A stretch of DNA of 64,000 nt, taken from positions 1,004,268 through 1,068,267 of the forward strand of contig NZ_AQUK01000001.1 in NCBI RefSeq assembly GCF_000371805.1. The letters run 5' to 3'. Each line of letters begins with the position of its first letter. The stretch's first letter is position 1. The stretch comes from Methanocaldococcus villosus KIN24-T80. GTDB lineage: Archaea > AGJL01 > Methanococci > Methanococcales > Methanocaldococcaceae. The notes beneath the pieces are model-generated. The model did no database searches. It saw only the letters and a list, made by a program, of their open reading frames with translations, and was not told the origin of the DNA. A program made the position numbers and the translations under genes. This document shows positions 55,796-64,000 of the stretch, one piece after another.

Positions 55796-57637
55796 TTAAA
55801 TTTTAAACTTATTAACGTATTCATTAACAGTTTCAGTAATTTTGGAGAATTTTTCAATACTTACATAGACCTCATTGATTATTCCATTTAACTCCTCAGT
55901 TGAAGCTGTTAACTCTTCAGCAGTTGCAGCAAACTCTTCTGATATAGAAGCGATGTCTTGAATATGCCTTAAAGCTGTTTCAACGTTCTCTTTTGAAGTC
56001 TTAGCACTCTCTTGAATTCTAACTATAGTTTCATTAGCTTTATCGATAGCCTCTTTTATCTTTAAGAATGCATTATTAACTTCATCTATAACAATAACTC
56101 CTCTATCAACAGCCTCTTTTCCAGTTAAACCAAGATCAATAGTTTTCTCGATAGCTGATCTTATCTCTTCTACAGTTTTATTTATATCATCAACAGACTT
56201 TCCTATCTCTTCAGCTAATCCTTTTATCTCACTAGCGACAACTGCGAAACCTCTTCCTGCCTCTCCAGCCCTTGCAGCTTCAATAGATGCGTTTAATGCT
56301 AATAATCCTGTTTGTTCAGCGATATCTTTAATTAAAGCTGTTATTTCATTTATCTTCTCACTCTTCTTACCAAGCTCCTCTAAAGCCTTTCCAAGCTCAT
56401 CAATAATATTCGCTATTCTCTGCATAGCCTCAATAGCATTTTCAACGTTCTTAACCCCTTCATTAGCTTTCTCATCAACTACAGCCATCGCTTCTACTCC
56501 TTCCTCAGCAGCTTTAAGTGTATCTTCAGCCATCTTAGCTGTATCTTCAACCTCCTGAGTTAAATCTTGCAACTTATTAGATTGATCTGTCGCTGCAACA
56601 GCTACTTGGTTAGCTGCATCGGCTATCTGTTCTGATGTTTCTTTAGCTCTTTCACCTATATCTTTTAATTTTTCAATCTCTTCATTCAACAATCTAACCT
56701 CATTTGCTAATTCTTTTATGGCTTCACTTAAACTTTCAATTACAGAGTTAATTAAGTTAGCTAATTTATTTAATCTCTCATCTTCCCATTTTGCTTTTAT
56801 TTTTACATTTAAATTACCTTCTTTTACTTTATCTAATATCTCTGACATATATCTTATAGCATTATCAAACATCTGTTTTTCTTTCATCTCTTTTTCTGCT
56901 TCAGCTTTTAAGTTATTAATTATTTCTTTAATTTTATTGAATATAACTCCAATTTCATCATTTCTGAATTTTATTTTTGGTTTAATATTATAGTTACCTT
57001 TAGCTATCTCTAAAACTACCCTATTCAACTCTTCCAAAGGTTTTATAATATGGTTCTTTACAACATAAAATGCTAACACTGAAATAATTATTGATAAAAT
57101 AATCATTGTTTCTAACATTAAATTTAATTCTTTAACTTTTTCATGACTATACTCTGTATATAATAACACTGCTTTATGCATTTCTGATAACAATTCCATA
57201 TTGTGGTTCTTAATATATTCTAAAGCCTTTTTAACTTCAGGATCTGAAGGATCCTTTTCATAAATTATCAATATATTTTTATAAAACTCACTCCACATAG
57301 ACTTTACTTTTAAAAGTTGTGCTTTAACAATAGGAGGAGCAGGAGTAATTCCTCTCTCTTCATTACCATTAATTAAATCATTTAAATTCTTATCAAACTC
57401 TTGTGCTGTTTTTATTAACTCTTTTTTCATTTCTAAATTACCTAAAGCTATCATAAAAGCTTCTTTAGACATTTTTTGAATTAACATTCTCTGTTTTCCT
57501 GCAATATTAATAATATTTGCATCATGCTCCATATCTTTTAATAATATAGTTGTATAAGCTGCACCAAATATAATACACATAACCAAGATAGAAACAATAC
57601 CTAACAGTTTAAATTTTATAGATAAATTTTTAAACAT
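55796..57637 (-). CDS. Methyl-accepting chemotaxis transducer with PilJ-type external sensor
   Basis: 613 residues from the ATG at 57637 after GGTGATTTAT. Membrane helices at about 9-31 and 172-192 enclose an external four-helix sensor whose start ([21 protein letters not shown]) matches the PilJ/NarX-type N-terminal domain. A HAMP domain follows (about 195-245) and then a second HAMP-like stretch. The signalling domain is the same in sequence as that of the transducer at 46215. The bounding membrane helices suggest it reads an extracellular small molecule. It ends 18 bp upstream of the rhodanese transducer gene on the same strand, so they may be cotranscribed. Confidence 0.94.
   Translation of the reverse strand: MFKNLSIKFKLLGIVSILVMCIIFGAAYTTILLKDMEHDANIINIAGKQRMLIQKMSKEAFMIALGNLEMKKELIKTAQEFDKNLNDLINGNEERGITPAPPIVKAQLLKVKSMWSEFYKNILIIYEKDPSDPEVKKALEYIKNHNMELLSEMHKAVLLYTEYSHEKVKELNLMLETMIILSIIISVLAFYVVKNHIIKPLEELNRVVLEIAKGNYNIKPKIKFRNDEIGVIFNKIKEIINNLKAEAEKEMKEKQMFDNAIRYMSEILDKVKEGNLNVKIKAKWEDERLNKLANLINSVIESLSEAIKELANEVRLLNEEIEKLKDIGERAKETSEQIADAANQVAVAATDQSNKLQDLTQEVEDTAKMAEDTLKAAEEGVEAMAVVDEKANEGVKNVENAIEAMQRIANIIDELGKALEELGKKSEKINEITALIKDIAEQTGLLALNASIEAARAGEAGRGFAVVASEIKGLAEEIGKSVDDINKTVEEIRSAIEKTIDLGLTGKEAVDRGVIVIDEVNNAFLKIKEAIDKANETIVRIQESAKTSKENVETALRHIQDIASISEEFAATAEELTASTEELNGIINEVYVSIEKFSKITETVNEYVNKFKI
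55890..56644 (-). repeat. 755-bp near-identical tract, copy 2 (MCP signalling domain)
   Basis: Counterpart of 46327-47081, same orientation and same length, with one base difference noted by eye. The intervening rhodanese transducer shares only short identical patches (54773-54829, and 54837-54901 with one mismatch), so the exchange mainly joined the outer two genes. Confidence 0.9.
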
Positions 57638-57731
57638 ATAAATCACCCCAAAAATTTTTAATGTCTAATCTATAATAACCTTAAAATCTATTAAATATTT
57701 TTTTATGTAGGTAATTTTGTAGATGATAATT

Positions 57732-58610
57732 ATGATATTCTCAAGATGGACACAGGAAAAAAGAAAATTAAATAGTTTAGATGAATTAAAAAAAGATATT
57801 TTAGAGCAATTTAAAGAAAACAATTTATTAGATGAAGAGATTATAGCTATGGTTAGTGGAGGGAAAGATAGCTCTCTATCTGTAGCTTTGGCTAAAGATT
57901 TAAATCTTAATATATCTTATATACTACACTTCTATCATAGGTGGAGTTGGGATGTTTCAAGAAAAATGGTTGAAAAGATTGGCAAAATTTACAACATACC
58001 TGTTGTATATATAGATATAACAAATGATTTATTAAAAAGAACAAAAAGAGCCAAAGGATCAAGTATTTGTAGGATTTGCAAAAATATAATGAAATGTAAA
58101 ACTGTAGATTTTGCTAAAGAACATGGAATAAAAATTATAATGACTGGAGATTCTTCTTTAGATAAAATAGTTGGAGCTGTGATGAATTATTTAAGAGAAA
58201 AATATGGAGAAGTAAAGTTTAATAAAATGGAATTAACAAAAGTGCCTGGAAGATATGGGTTATTTTTCTTTAGACCTTTAATAAGGTTAGCTTACAAAGA
58301 TATATTAAGGCTTTTAAATTACTATAATTTAAATATTGAGAGAGCTTATGAAGTTGGGGATAAGAAAGGATTTTGGAGAGAAGGATGTTGTTTGCAGTAT
58401 GTTGATGGAAATATAATATTAGAAAATAATGAAGAAATCTTTAATAAGTTATATAAATACAATAAATTAGCTACTAAAATAGCTAAAGAACACGGTTTTA
58501 GAGCTTCAATAACATACCCTTCAAAGAGAATATTAGTGGAGCCTAATAAAGAAGAGTATAGAGATATAATTAAAAAAGCTTTGAGGGATTTGGATGATGA
58601 AAGTTTATAA
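57732..58610 (+). CDS. PP-loop ATPase, possible tRNA-thiolation or sulfur-transfer enzyme
   Basis: About 292 residues. The PP-loop [11 protein letters not shown] (about 42-52) binds ATP for adenylation. [11 protein letters not shown] cluster near 115 and CC in REGCCLQY near 225 could hold a metal or Fe-S cluster or carry sulfur, as in TtuA/NcsA-like tRNA thiolases. It lacks the paired zinc fingers of full TtuA, so it may belong to another PP-loop branch. The start is uncertain: ATG at 57732 or 57723. It overlaps the next gene, encoding a membrane protein, by 17 bp. The substrate is unknown. Confidence 0.7.
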   Translation: MIFSRWTQEKRKLNSLDELKKDILEQFKENNLLDEEIIAMVSGGKDSSLSVALAKDLNLNISYILHFYHRWSWDVSRKMVEKIGKIYNIPVVYIDITNDLLKRTKRAKGSSICRICKNIMKCKTVDFAKEHGIKIIMTGDSSLDKIVGAVMNYLREKYGEVKFNKMELTKVPGRYGLFFFRPLIRLAYKDILRLLNYYNLNIERAYEVGDKKGFWREGCCLQYVDGNIILENNEEIFNKLYKYNKLATKIAKEHGFRASITYPSKRILVEPNKEEYRDIIKKALRDLDDESL

Positions 58611-59142
58611 GATTTCTGGCAATAAAGCTATTATCTTATTTATAATTATAATATTATTTTTATTGATTCTTTTCCTTTTAGCCTTACCCATTATTATTTT
58701 TCTGTTTATTTTAATTTTAGGTTATATTTTCTTTAAATATAAATTTAAGGGTTTTTTAAAACATATATATTATAGACTTAGAAGAAAGAAAATAAAAATA
58801 ATTGATAACTCTAATAATGGGGAAATAAAGATAAACTTTAGAAAGAGTTTAGAAAATGTTGATGATGATACAAAAATGTTTATTAATTATTTAAAAAATA
58901 TTGGAGCTAAGGTTGATAAAAGATATGTTTATATTAATGGCTATAAAGCATACCCTATTTATAAAAGCTCTTATCCAGTTAATGAGATTATTACCCTAAA
59001 TTATCCTGAAGATGTAGAAGCAGTTATTCTTGGATTAAAAGGTTCTCCAGACAATCCAAAGTTTTTATTTTTAATTCCAAAAGAATTTCTAAAGAGAAGA
59101 ATGCATATTGATGAAATAAAAAGATTTATTTTAAATATTTAA
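58594..59142 (+). CDS. Uncharacterised membrane protein
   Basis: 182 residues. A very hydrophobic N-terminal region (about 12-50) forms two closely spaced helices or a hairpin. A basic stretch ([14 protein letters not shown]-like, about 55-70) faces the cytoplasm by the positive-inside rule. The C-terminal domain of about 110 residues is soluble, ending in [20 protein letters not shown], with no domain recognised. Translational overlap with the PP-loop ATPase suggests a joint function or only shared transcription. ATG codons at 58594 and 58597 are both possible starts. Confidence 0.7.
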   Translation: MMKVYKISGNKAIILFIIIILFLLILFLLALPIIIFLFILILGYIFFKYKFKGFLKHIYYRLRRKKIKIIDNSNNGEIKINFRKSLENVDDDTKMFINYLKNIGAKVDKRYVYINGYKAYPIYKSSYPVNEIITLNYPEDVEAVILGLKGSPDNPKFLFLIPKEFLKRRMHIDEIKRFILNI

Positions 59143-59279
59143 ATTAATTAATAAAAGAAAAAAATAAATAATAGAAACTAATATTATATGTGATGCTCTA
59201 CAATGGTTATTTTTGTTCATATTTTAATAATTATAATGTTTGGGGTATATATAATTAACCAAATTTGTTGGGGATAAAC
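59143..59279 (+). promoter_or_regulatory. RNA polymerase operon promoter region
   Basis: AT-rich gap before rpoH. TATATATAA (59246-59254) is a strong TATA box. A start about 25 bases on would fall near 59275, leaving almost no leader before the TTG at 59280, although GGGGAT (59270-59275) looks like a Shine-Dalgarno site. An upstream TTATAATG near 59231 is an alternative box that would give a normal leader. Confidence 0.5.
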
Positions 59280-59516
59280 TTGAAAGTAACCGACCATATT
59301 TTAGTCCCAAAACATGAAATAGTTCCTAAAGAAGAAGTAGAGAAGATTTTGAAAATGTATAATATAAAACTTCAACAACTACCAAAGATCTATGAAGATG
59401 ATCCTGTAATTCAAGAGATTGGGGCCAAAGAAGGGGATGTTATTAAGATTACAAGAAAAAGTCCTACAGCAGGAACTTTTGTTGTATATAGATTAGTTAT
59501 TAAAAGAATAGTTTAA
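59280..59516 (+). CDS. rpoH: DNA-directed RNA polymerase subunit H
   Basis: 78 residues beginning (M)KVTDHILVPKHEIVPKEEV, the archaeal counterpart of the Rpb5 C-terminal domain. The start is the TTG at 59280; an upstream TTG at 59265 would add five unrelated residues. The conserved LPKIYEDDPVIQEIGAKEGD segment is complete. RpoH contacts downstream DNA in the jaw of the polymerase. It heads the order rpoH-rpoB2-rpoB1-rpoA1, as in other methanococci. Confidence 0.96.
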   Translation: MKVTDHILVPKHEIVPKEEVEKILKMYNIKLQQLPKIYEDDPVIQEIGAKEGDVIKITRKSPTAGTFVVYRLVIKRIV

Positions 59517-59528
59517 AGGTGTTATATA

Positions 59529-61010
59529 ATGAAAGCCTTAATAGATGCCTATTTTAAAGAACATAGTTTAATAGATCACCAAATAGAGTCTTATAATGAC
59601 TTTATAGAAAGAAGATTACAAGAGATTGTTGATGAGGTTGGAGAAATAGATACTGAGATTCCTGGAGGATATAAAGTAAAATTAGGTAAAATAAGATTAG
59701 GAAAACCTATAATAAAGGAAGCTGACGGGTCAGTAAGAGAAATAACTCCTATGGAAGCTAGAATAAGAGATCTGACTTATTCTGTTCCTATTTATTTAGA
59801 AATGACTCCTATTATAGGAGGTAAAGAAGGAGAAACTAAAGAAATTTATATTGGAGAATTACCAGTTATGTTAGGTTCTAAGATATGTCTCTTATATGGA
59901 AAATCTAGAGAGGAGTTAATAAAACTTGGAGAGGATCCAGAAGATCCATTTGGCTATTTTATAATAAATGGTACTGAAAGGGTTTTAATAACTCAAGAAG
60001 ATCTAATTCCAAATAGAATAATCTGTGAAAAGGATGAAAGAAGTGGAAAGATTGTTGATGTAGCAAAAGTCTTCTCTACAAGGCATGGCTTTAGAGCTTT
60101 ATGTACTGTTGAAAGACATCCTAATGGTTTATTGTATGTAACATTCCCAAGCTTTCCAGGACAAATTCCATTAGTTATACTGATGAAGGCTTTAGGAGCA
60201 GAGACTGATAAGGAGATATTGGAAGCTATTAATGATGAAAGATTTTTTATGGAAATTGTTTTAAACATACAGGAAATTAGGGAGGAGTATAATATAAATA
60301 CTCAGGAGGAAGCTTTAGATTATATAGGAAAAAGGGTAGCTCCAGGACAGGCAAGAGATTATAGATTAAAAAGGGCTGAAACTGTTTTATGTAACTATCT
60401 CTTACCTCACTTAGGAGTTAATAAAGAAGATTTTAAGAAAAAAATAAAATTTTTAGGGATAATGACTAGAAACTGTTTAGAACTTTATTTTGGATATAGA
60501 GGAGAGGATGATAAAGATCACTATGCATTTAAGAGGGCTAAATTGGCAGGAGATTTAATGGAAGATTTGTTTAGATATGCTTTCCAGCAATTGGTTAAGG
60601 ATATAAAATATCAGTTAGAAAGACAGGCTTTAAGAAACAAATCTCCATCAATCCAAGCTGCTGTTAGAGCTGATGTATTGACTGAAAGAATTAAGCATGC
60701 TATGGCTACAGGTACTTGGGTAACTGGAAAAACTGGAGTTAGTCAGTTATTAGATAGAACTAGTTATCTTGCTACATACTCACAACTTAGAAGAATTGTT
60801 TCTCCACTTTCAAGATCACAGCCACACTTTGAAGCTAGAGAATTACATGGAACACATTGGGGTAAAGTATGTCCATCAGAAACTCCAGAAGGTCCAAATT
60901 GTGGTTTGGTAAAAAACTTTGCTTTAATGTGTAAAATAACAAGAGAAGAAGATGATTCTAAAATTATAGAGTTGCTAAAATCATTTAATATAAAGGAAAT
61001 TGAGAATTAA
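59529..61010 (+). CDS. rpoB2: DNA-directed RNA polymerase subunit B'' (N-terminal half of B)
   Basis: 493 residues corresponding to the N-terminal half of Rpb2. Methanogens split the B subunit into B'' and B', and this organism does so. It includes the protrusion and lobe parts ([36 protein letters not shown]) and ends with the fork segment [14 protein letters not shown]. The split is at the standard place. The stop lies 10 bp before the rpoB1 start, so coupled translation is likely. Confidence 0.97.
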   Translation: MKALIDAYFKEHSLIDHQIESYNDFIERRLQEIVDEVGEIDTEIPGGYKVKLGKIRLGKPIIKEADGSVREITPMEARIRDLTYSVPIYLEMTPIIGGKEGETKEIYIGELPVMLGSKICLLYGKSREELIKLGEDPEDPFGYFIINGTERVLITQEDLIPNRIICEKDERSGKIVDVAKVFSTRHGFRALCTVERHPNGLLYVTFPSFPGQIPLVILMKALGAETDKEILEAINDERFFMEIVLNIQEIREEYNINTQEEALDYIGKRVAPGQARDYRLKRAETVLCNYLLPHLGVNKEDFKKKIKFLGIMTRNCLELYFGYRGEDDKDHYAFKRAKLAGDLMEDLFRYAFQQLVKDIKYQLERQALRNKSPSIQAAVRADVLTERIKHAMATGTWVTGKTGVSQLLDRTSYLATYSQLRRIVSPLSRSQPHFEARELHGTHWGKVCPSETPEGPNCGLVKNFALMCKITREEDDSKIIELLKSFNIKEIEN

Positions 61011-61020
61011 GGTGAAAATC

Positions 61021-62880
<1,860 letters not shown>

Positions 62881-62895
62881 ATTTATGGTGAAATT

Positions 62896-64000
62896 ATGGA
62901 AAAATATGAGATACCAAAAGAATTAAAAGAAATAATGTTTGGAGTTTTATCTCCAGACTATATAAGGAAGATGTCAGCTGCTAGAATAGTTACTCCTGAC
63001 ACATATGATGAAGATGGTTATCCCATTGAAGGAGGGCTAATGGATCCAAGATTGGGGGTTATTGATCCAGGTTTAGTTTGTAAAACATGTGGGGGTAGAA
63101 TAGGAGAATGTCCTGGACATTTTGGGCATATTGAACTAGCTAAGCCTGTTATACATATAGGATTTGCTAAAACTATTTATAAAATCTTAAAATCTGTATG
63201 TCCACACTGTGGTAGGGTAGCAATAACTGAAAATAAGAGGAGAGAGATATTAGAAAAAATGAGAAAATTAGAAGAAGAAGGAGGTAATAAATGGGAGATT
63301 TGTGAGGAAGTTTATAAAGAAGCTTCTAAAGCTAATGTTTGTCCATACTGTGGAGAAATAAAATATGATGTAAAATATGAAAAACCTACAAGTTATTATA
63401 GAATTGATGGCAATGAAGAAAAACCTTTAACTCCTGCAGATGTTAGAGAGATCTTAGAGAAGATCCCTGATGAAGATTGTATATTACTTGGAATTAACCC
63501 AGAAACTACAAGACCAGAGTGGATGGTTCTCACAGTTCTTCCTGTTCCACCAGTTACAATGAGACCATCTATTATTTTGGAAACAGGGGAAAGAAGTGAG
63601 GATGATTTAACACATAAATTGGTTGATATAGTTAGAATAAACAATAGATTAGAAGAAAACATAGAAGGTGGGGCTCCAAATTTAATTATTGAAGATCTTT
63701 GGAATCTTTTGCAGTATCATATAAACACTTACTTTGATAATGAAGCTCCCGGCATCCCTCCAGCAAGACATAGAAGTGGAAGACCATTAAAAACATTAGC
63801 CCAAAGATTAAAAGGAAAAGAAGGAAGATTTAGATACAATTTAGCAGGAAAAAGAGTTAATTTCTCTGCTAGGACAGTTATATCTCCAGATCCTTGCTTA
63901 AGTATAAATGAAGTAGGAGTTCCAATAGAAATTGCTAAAGAGCTTACAGTTCCAGAGAAGGTTACAAGATATAATATAGAGAAAATTAGAAAATTAATAA
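62896..64000 (+). CDS. rpoA1: DNA-directed RNA polymerase subunit A', 3' end cut by window edge
   Basis: First 368 residues, beginning [20 protein letters not shown] after GGTGAAATT. The clamp zinc cluster (CKTCGG, CPGHFGH) and a second zinc site (CPHCG and CPYCG) are in place. The conserved [19 protein letters not shown] and [18 protein letters not shown] segments are visible. The catalytic NADFDGD motif lies beyond the window, so whether the A' intein known from M. jannaschii is present cannot be judged. Confidence 0.97.
   Translation, partial: MEKYEIPKELKEIMFGVLSPDYIRKMSAARIVTPDTYDEDGYPIEGGLMDPRLGVIDPGLVCKTCGGRIGECPGHFGHIELAKPVIHIGFAKTIYKILKSVCPHCGRVAITENKRREILEKMRKLEEEGGNKWEICEEVYKEASKANVCPYCGEIKYDVKYEKPTSYYRIDGNEEKPLTPADVREILEKIPDEDCILLGINPETTRPEWMVLTVLPVPPVTMRPSIILETGERSEDDLTHKLVDIVRINNRLEENIEGGAPNLIIEDLWNLLQYHINTYFDNEAPGIPPARHRSGRPLKTLAQRLKGKEGRFRYNLAGKRVNFSARTVISPDPCLSINEVGVPIEIAKELTVPEKVTRYNIEKIRKLI

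Noticed and set aside
59189-59225. Small RNA with a C box (GTGATGC) before rpoH
   Set aside because: No D box CTGA at a suitable distance and no stable stem.
62896-64000. Intein in rpoA1
   Set aside because: The visible 368 residues run through conserved A' blocks without interruption; the known intein site lies past the window edge.

Overview
This window is chromosomal DNA from a hydrogenotrophic, very probably hyperthermophilic methanogen of the Methanocaldococcaceae/Methanococcales type. The DNA is strongly AT-rich. Almost every gene has its closest recognisable match and gene order in the Methanocaldococcus jannaschii tradition: mcrBDCGA followed by mtrEDCBAFGH, rpoH-B''-B'-A', the cofC-moeA pair, hisI-cofH, and the KH protein-hypB pair. 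The split RNA polymerase B subunit, archaeal DnaG, RLI/ABCE1, Hef, topoisomerase VI and an intron-containing tRNA-Trp all say Archaea. The species is not identified; the chemotaxis block is what most distinguishes it from M. jannaschii, which as far as I recall lacks che genes.

Layout. 1-6.2 kb: iron-sulfur flavoprotein (cut by the left edge), methionine aminopeptidase, a metallo-beta-lactamase-fold enzyme, CofC, MoeA, PurA and a ThiF-like protein. 6.2-7.0 kb: an AT-rich leader and a six-repeat CRISPR array without cas genes. 7.0-18.4 kb: HcgA ([Fe]-hydrogenase cofactor), an ApbC/Mrp-type Fe-S carrier, DnaG, an EhbN-like hydrogenase large subunit, ribosomal protein S6e with a GC-rich structured leader, a CBS protein, DphB, an unassigned radical SAM protein, a thiamine-binding-like protein, RLI and Top6B. 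18.4-29.9 kb: the methanogenesis core on the minus strand (mcrBDCGA then mtrEDCBAFGH), with divergent mmp10, the McrA arginine methylase. 29.9-46.2 kb: mixed housekeeping and coenzyme genes (MoaE-like, KH/Dim2, HypB, BirA, sugar nucleotidyltransferase, hexuloisomerase, tRNA-Trp, CofE, a small Gly/Arg-rich and Zn-ribbon pair, CobA, Rnp4, Taw3, Hef, HisI, CofH, an MCT-1-like PUA protein, TrpA, an Mtq2-like methylase, a HAD protein, ValS). 46.2-57.6 kb: a chemotaxis island with three transducers, two uncharacterised coiled-coil proteins, CheW, CheB, CheA and CheD. 57.7-64 kb: a PP-loop ATPase, a membrane protein, and the RNA polymerase operon rpoH-rpoB2-rpoB1-rpoA1 (cut by the right edge).

How they work together. 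Mtr makes methyl-coenzyme M from methyl-tetrahydromethanopterin and pumps sodium; Mcr reduces methyl-CoM to methane; Mmp10 modifies Mcr. CofC, CofE and CofH build F420; HcgA (and perhaps the ThiF-like protein) build the [Fe]-hydrogenase cofactor; HypB and EhbN serve NiFe hydrogenases. CobA feeds corrinoid and F430 synthesis.

Most unusual points. (1) Two genes, the MCT-1-like translation factor (AUA) and cheB (AUC), have no in-frame AUG, GUG or UUG where the protein must begin, yet each has a Shine-Dalgarno sequence at exactly the usual distance from an AUN codon. (2) One transducer ends in a rhodanese domain with an active-site cysteine. (3) Two transducers share a 755-bp tract that appears essentially identical, a sign of recent gene conversion or duplication. 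(4) Two coiled-coil proteins of unknown role sit inside the che cluster. (5) S6e has a GC-rich folded leader with UGAUGA and CUGA elements.

Start sites: this genome very often uses GGTGA four or five bases before the start. The GTG inside that Shine-Dalgarno sequence is often in frame, so naive gene calls run three or four codons too long; I corrected starts accordingly.
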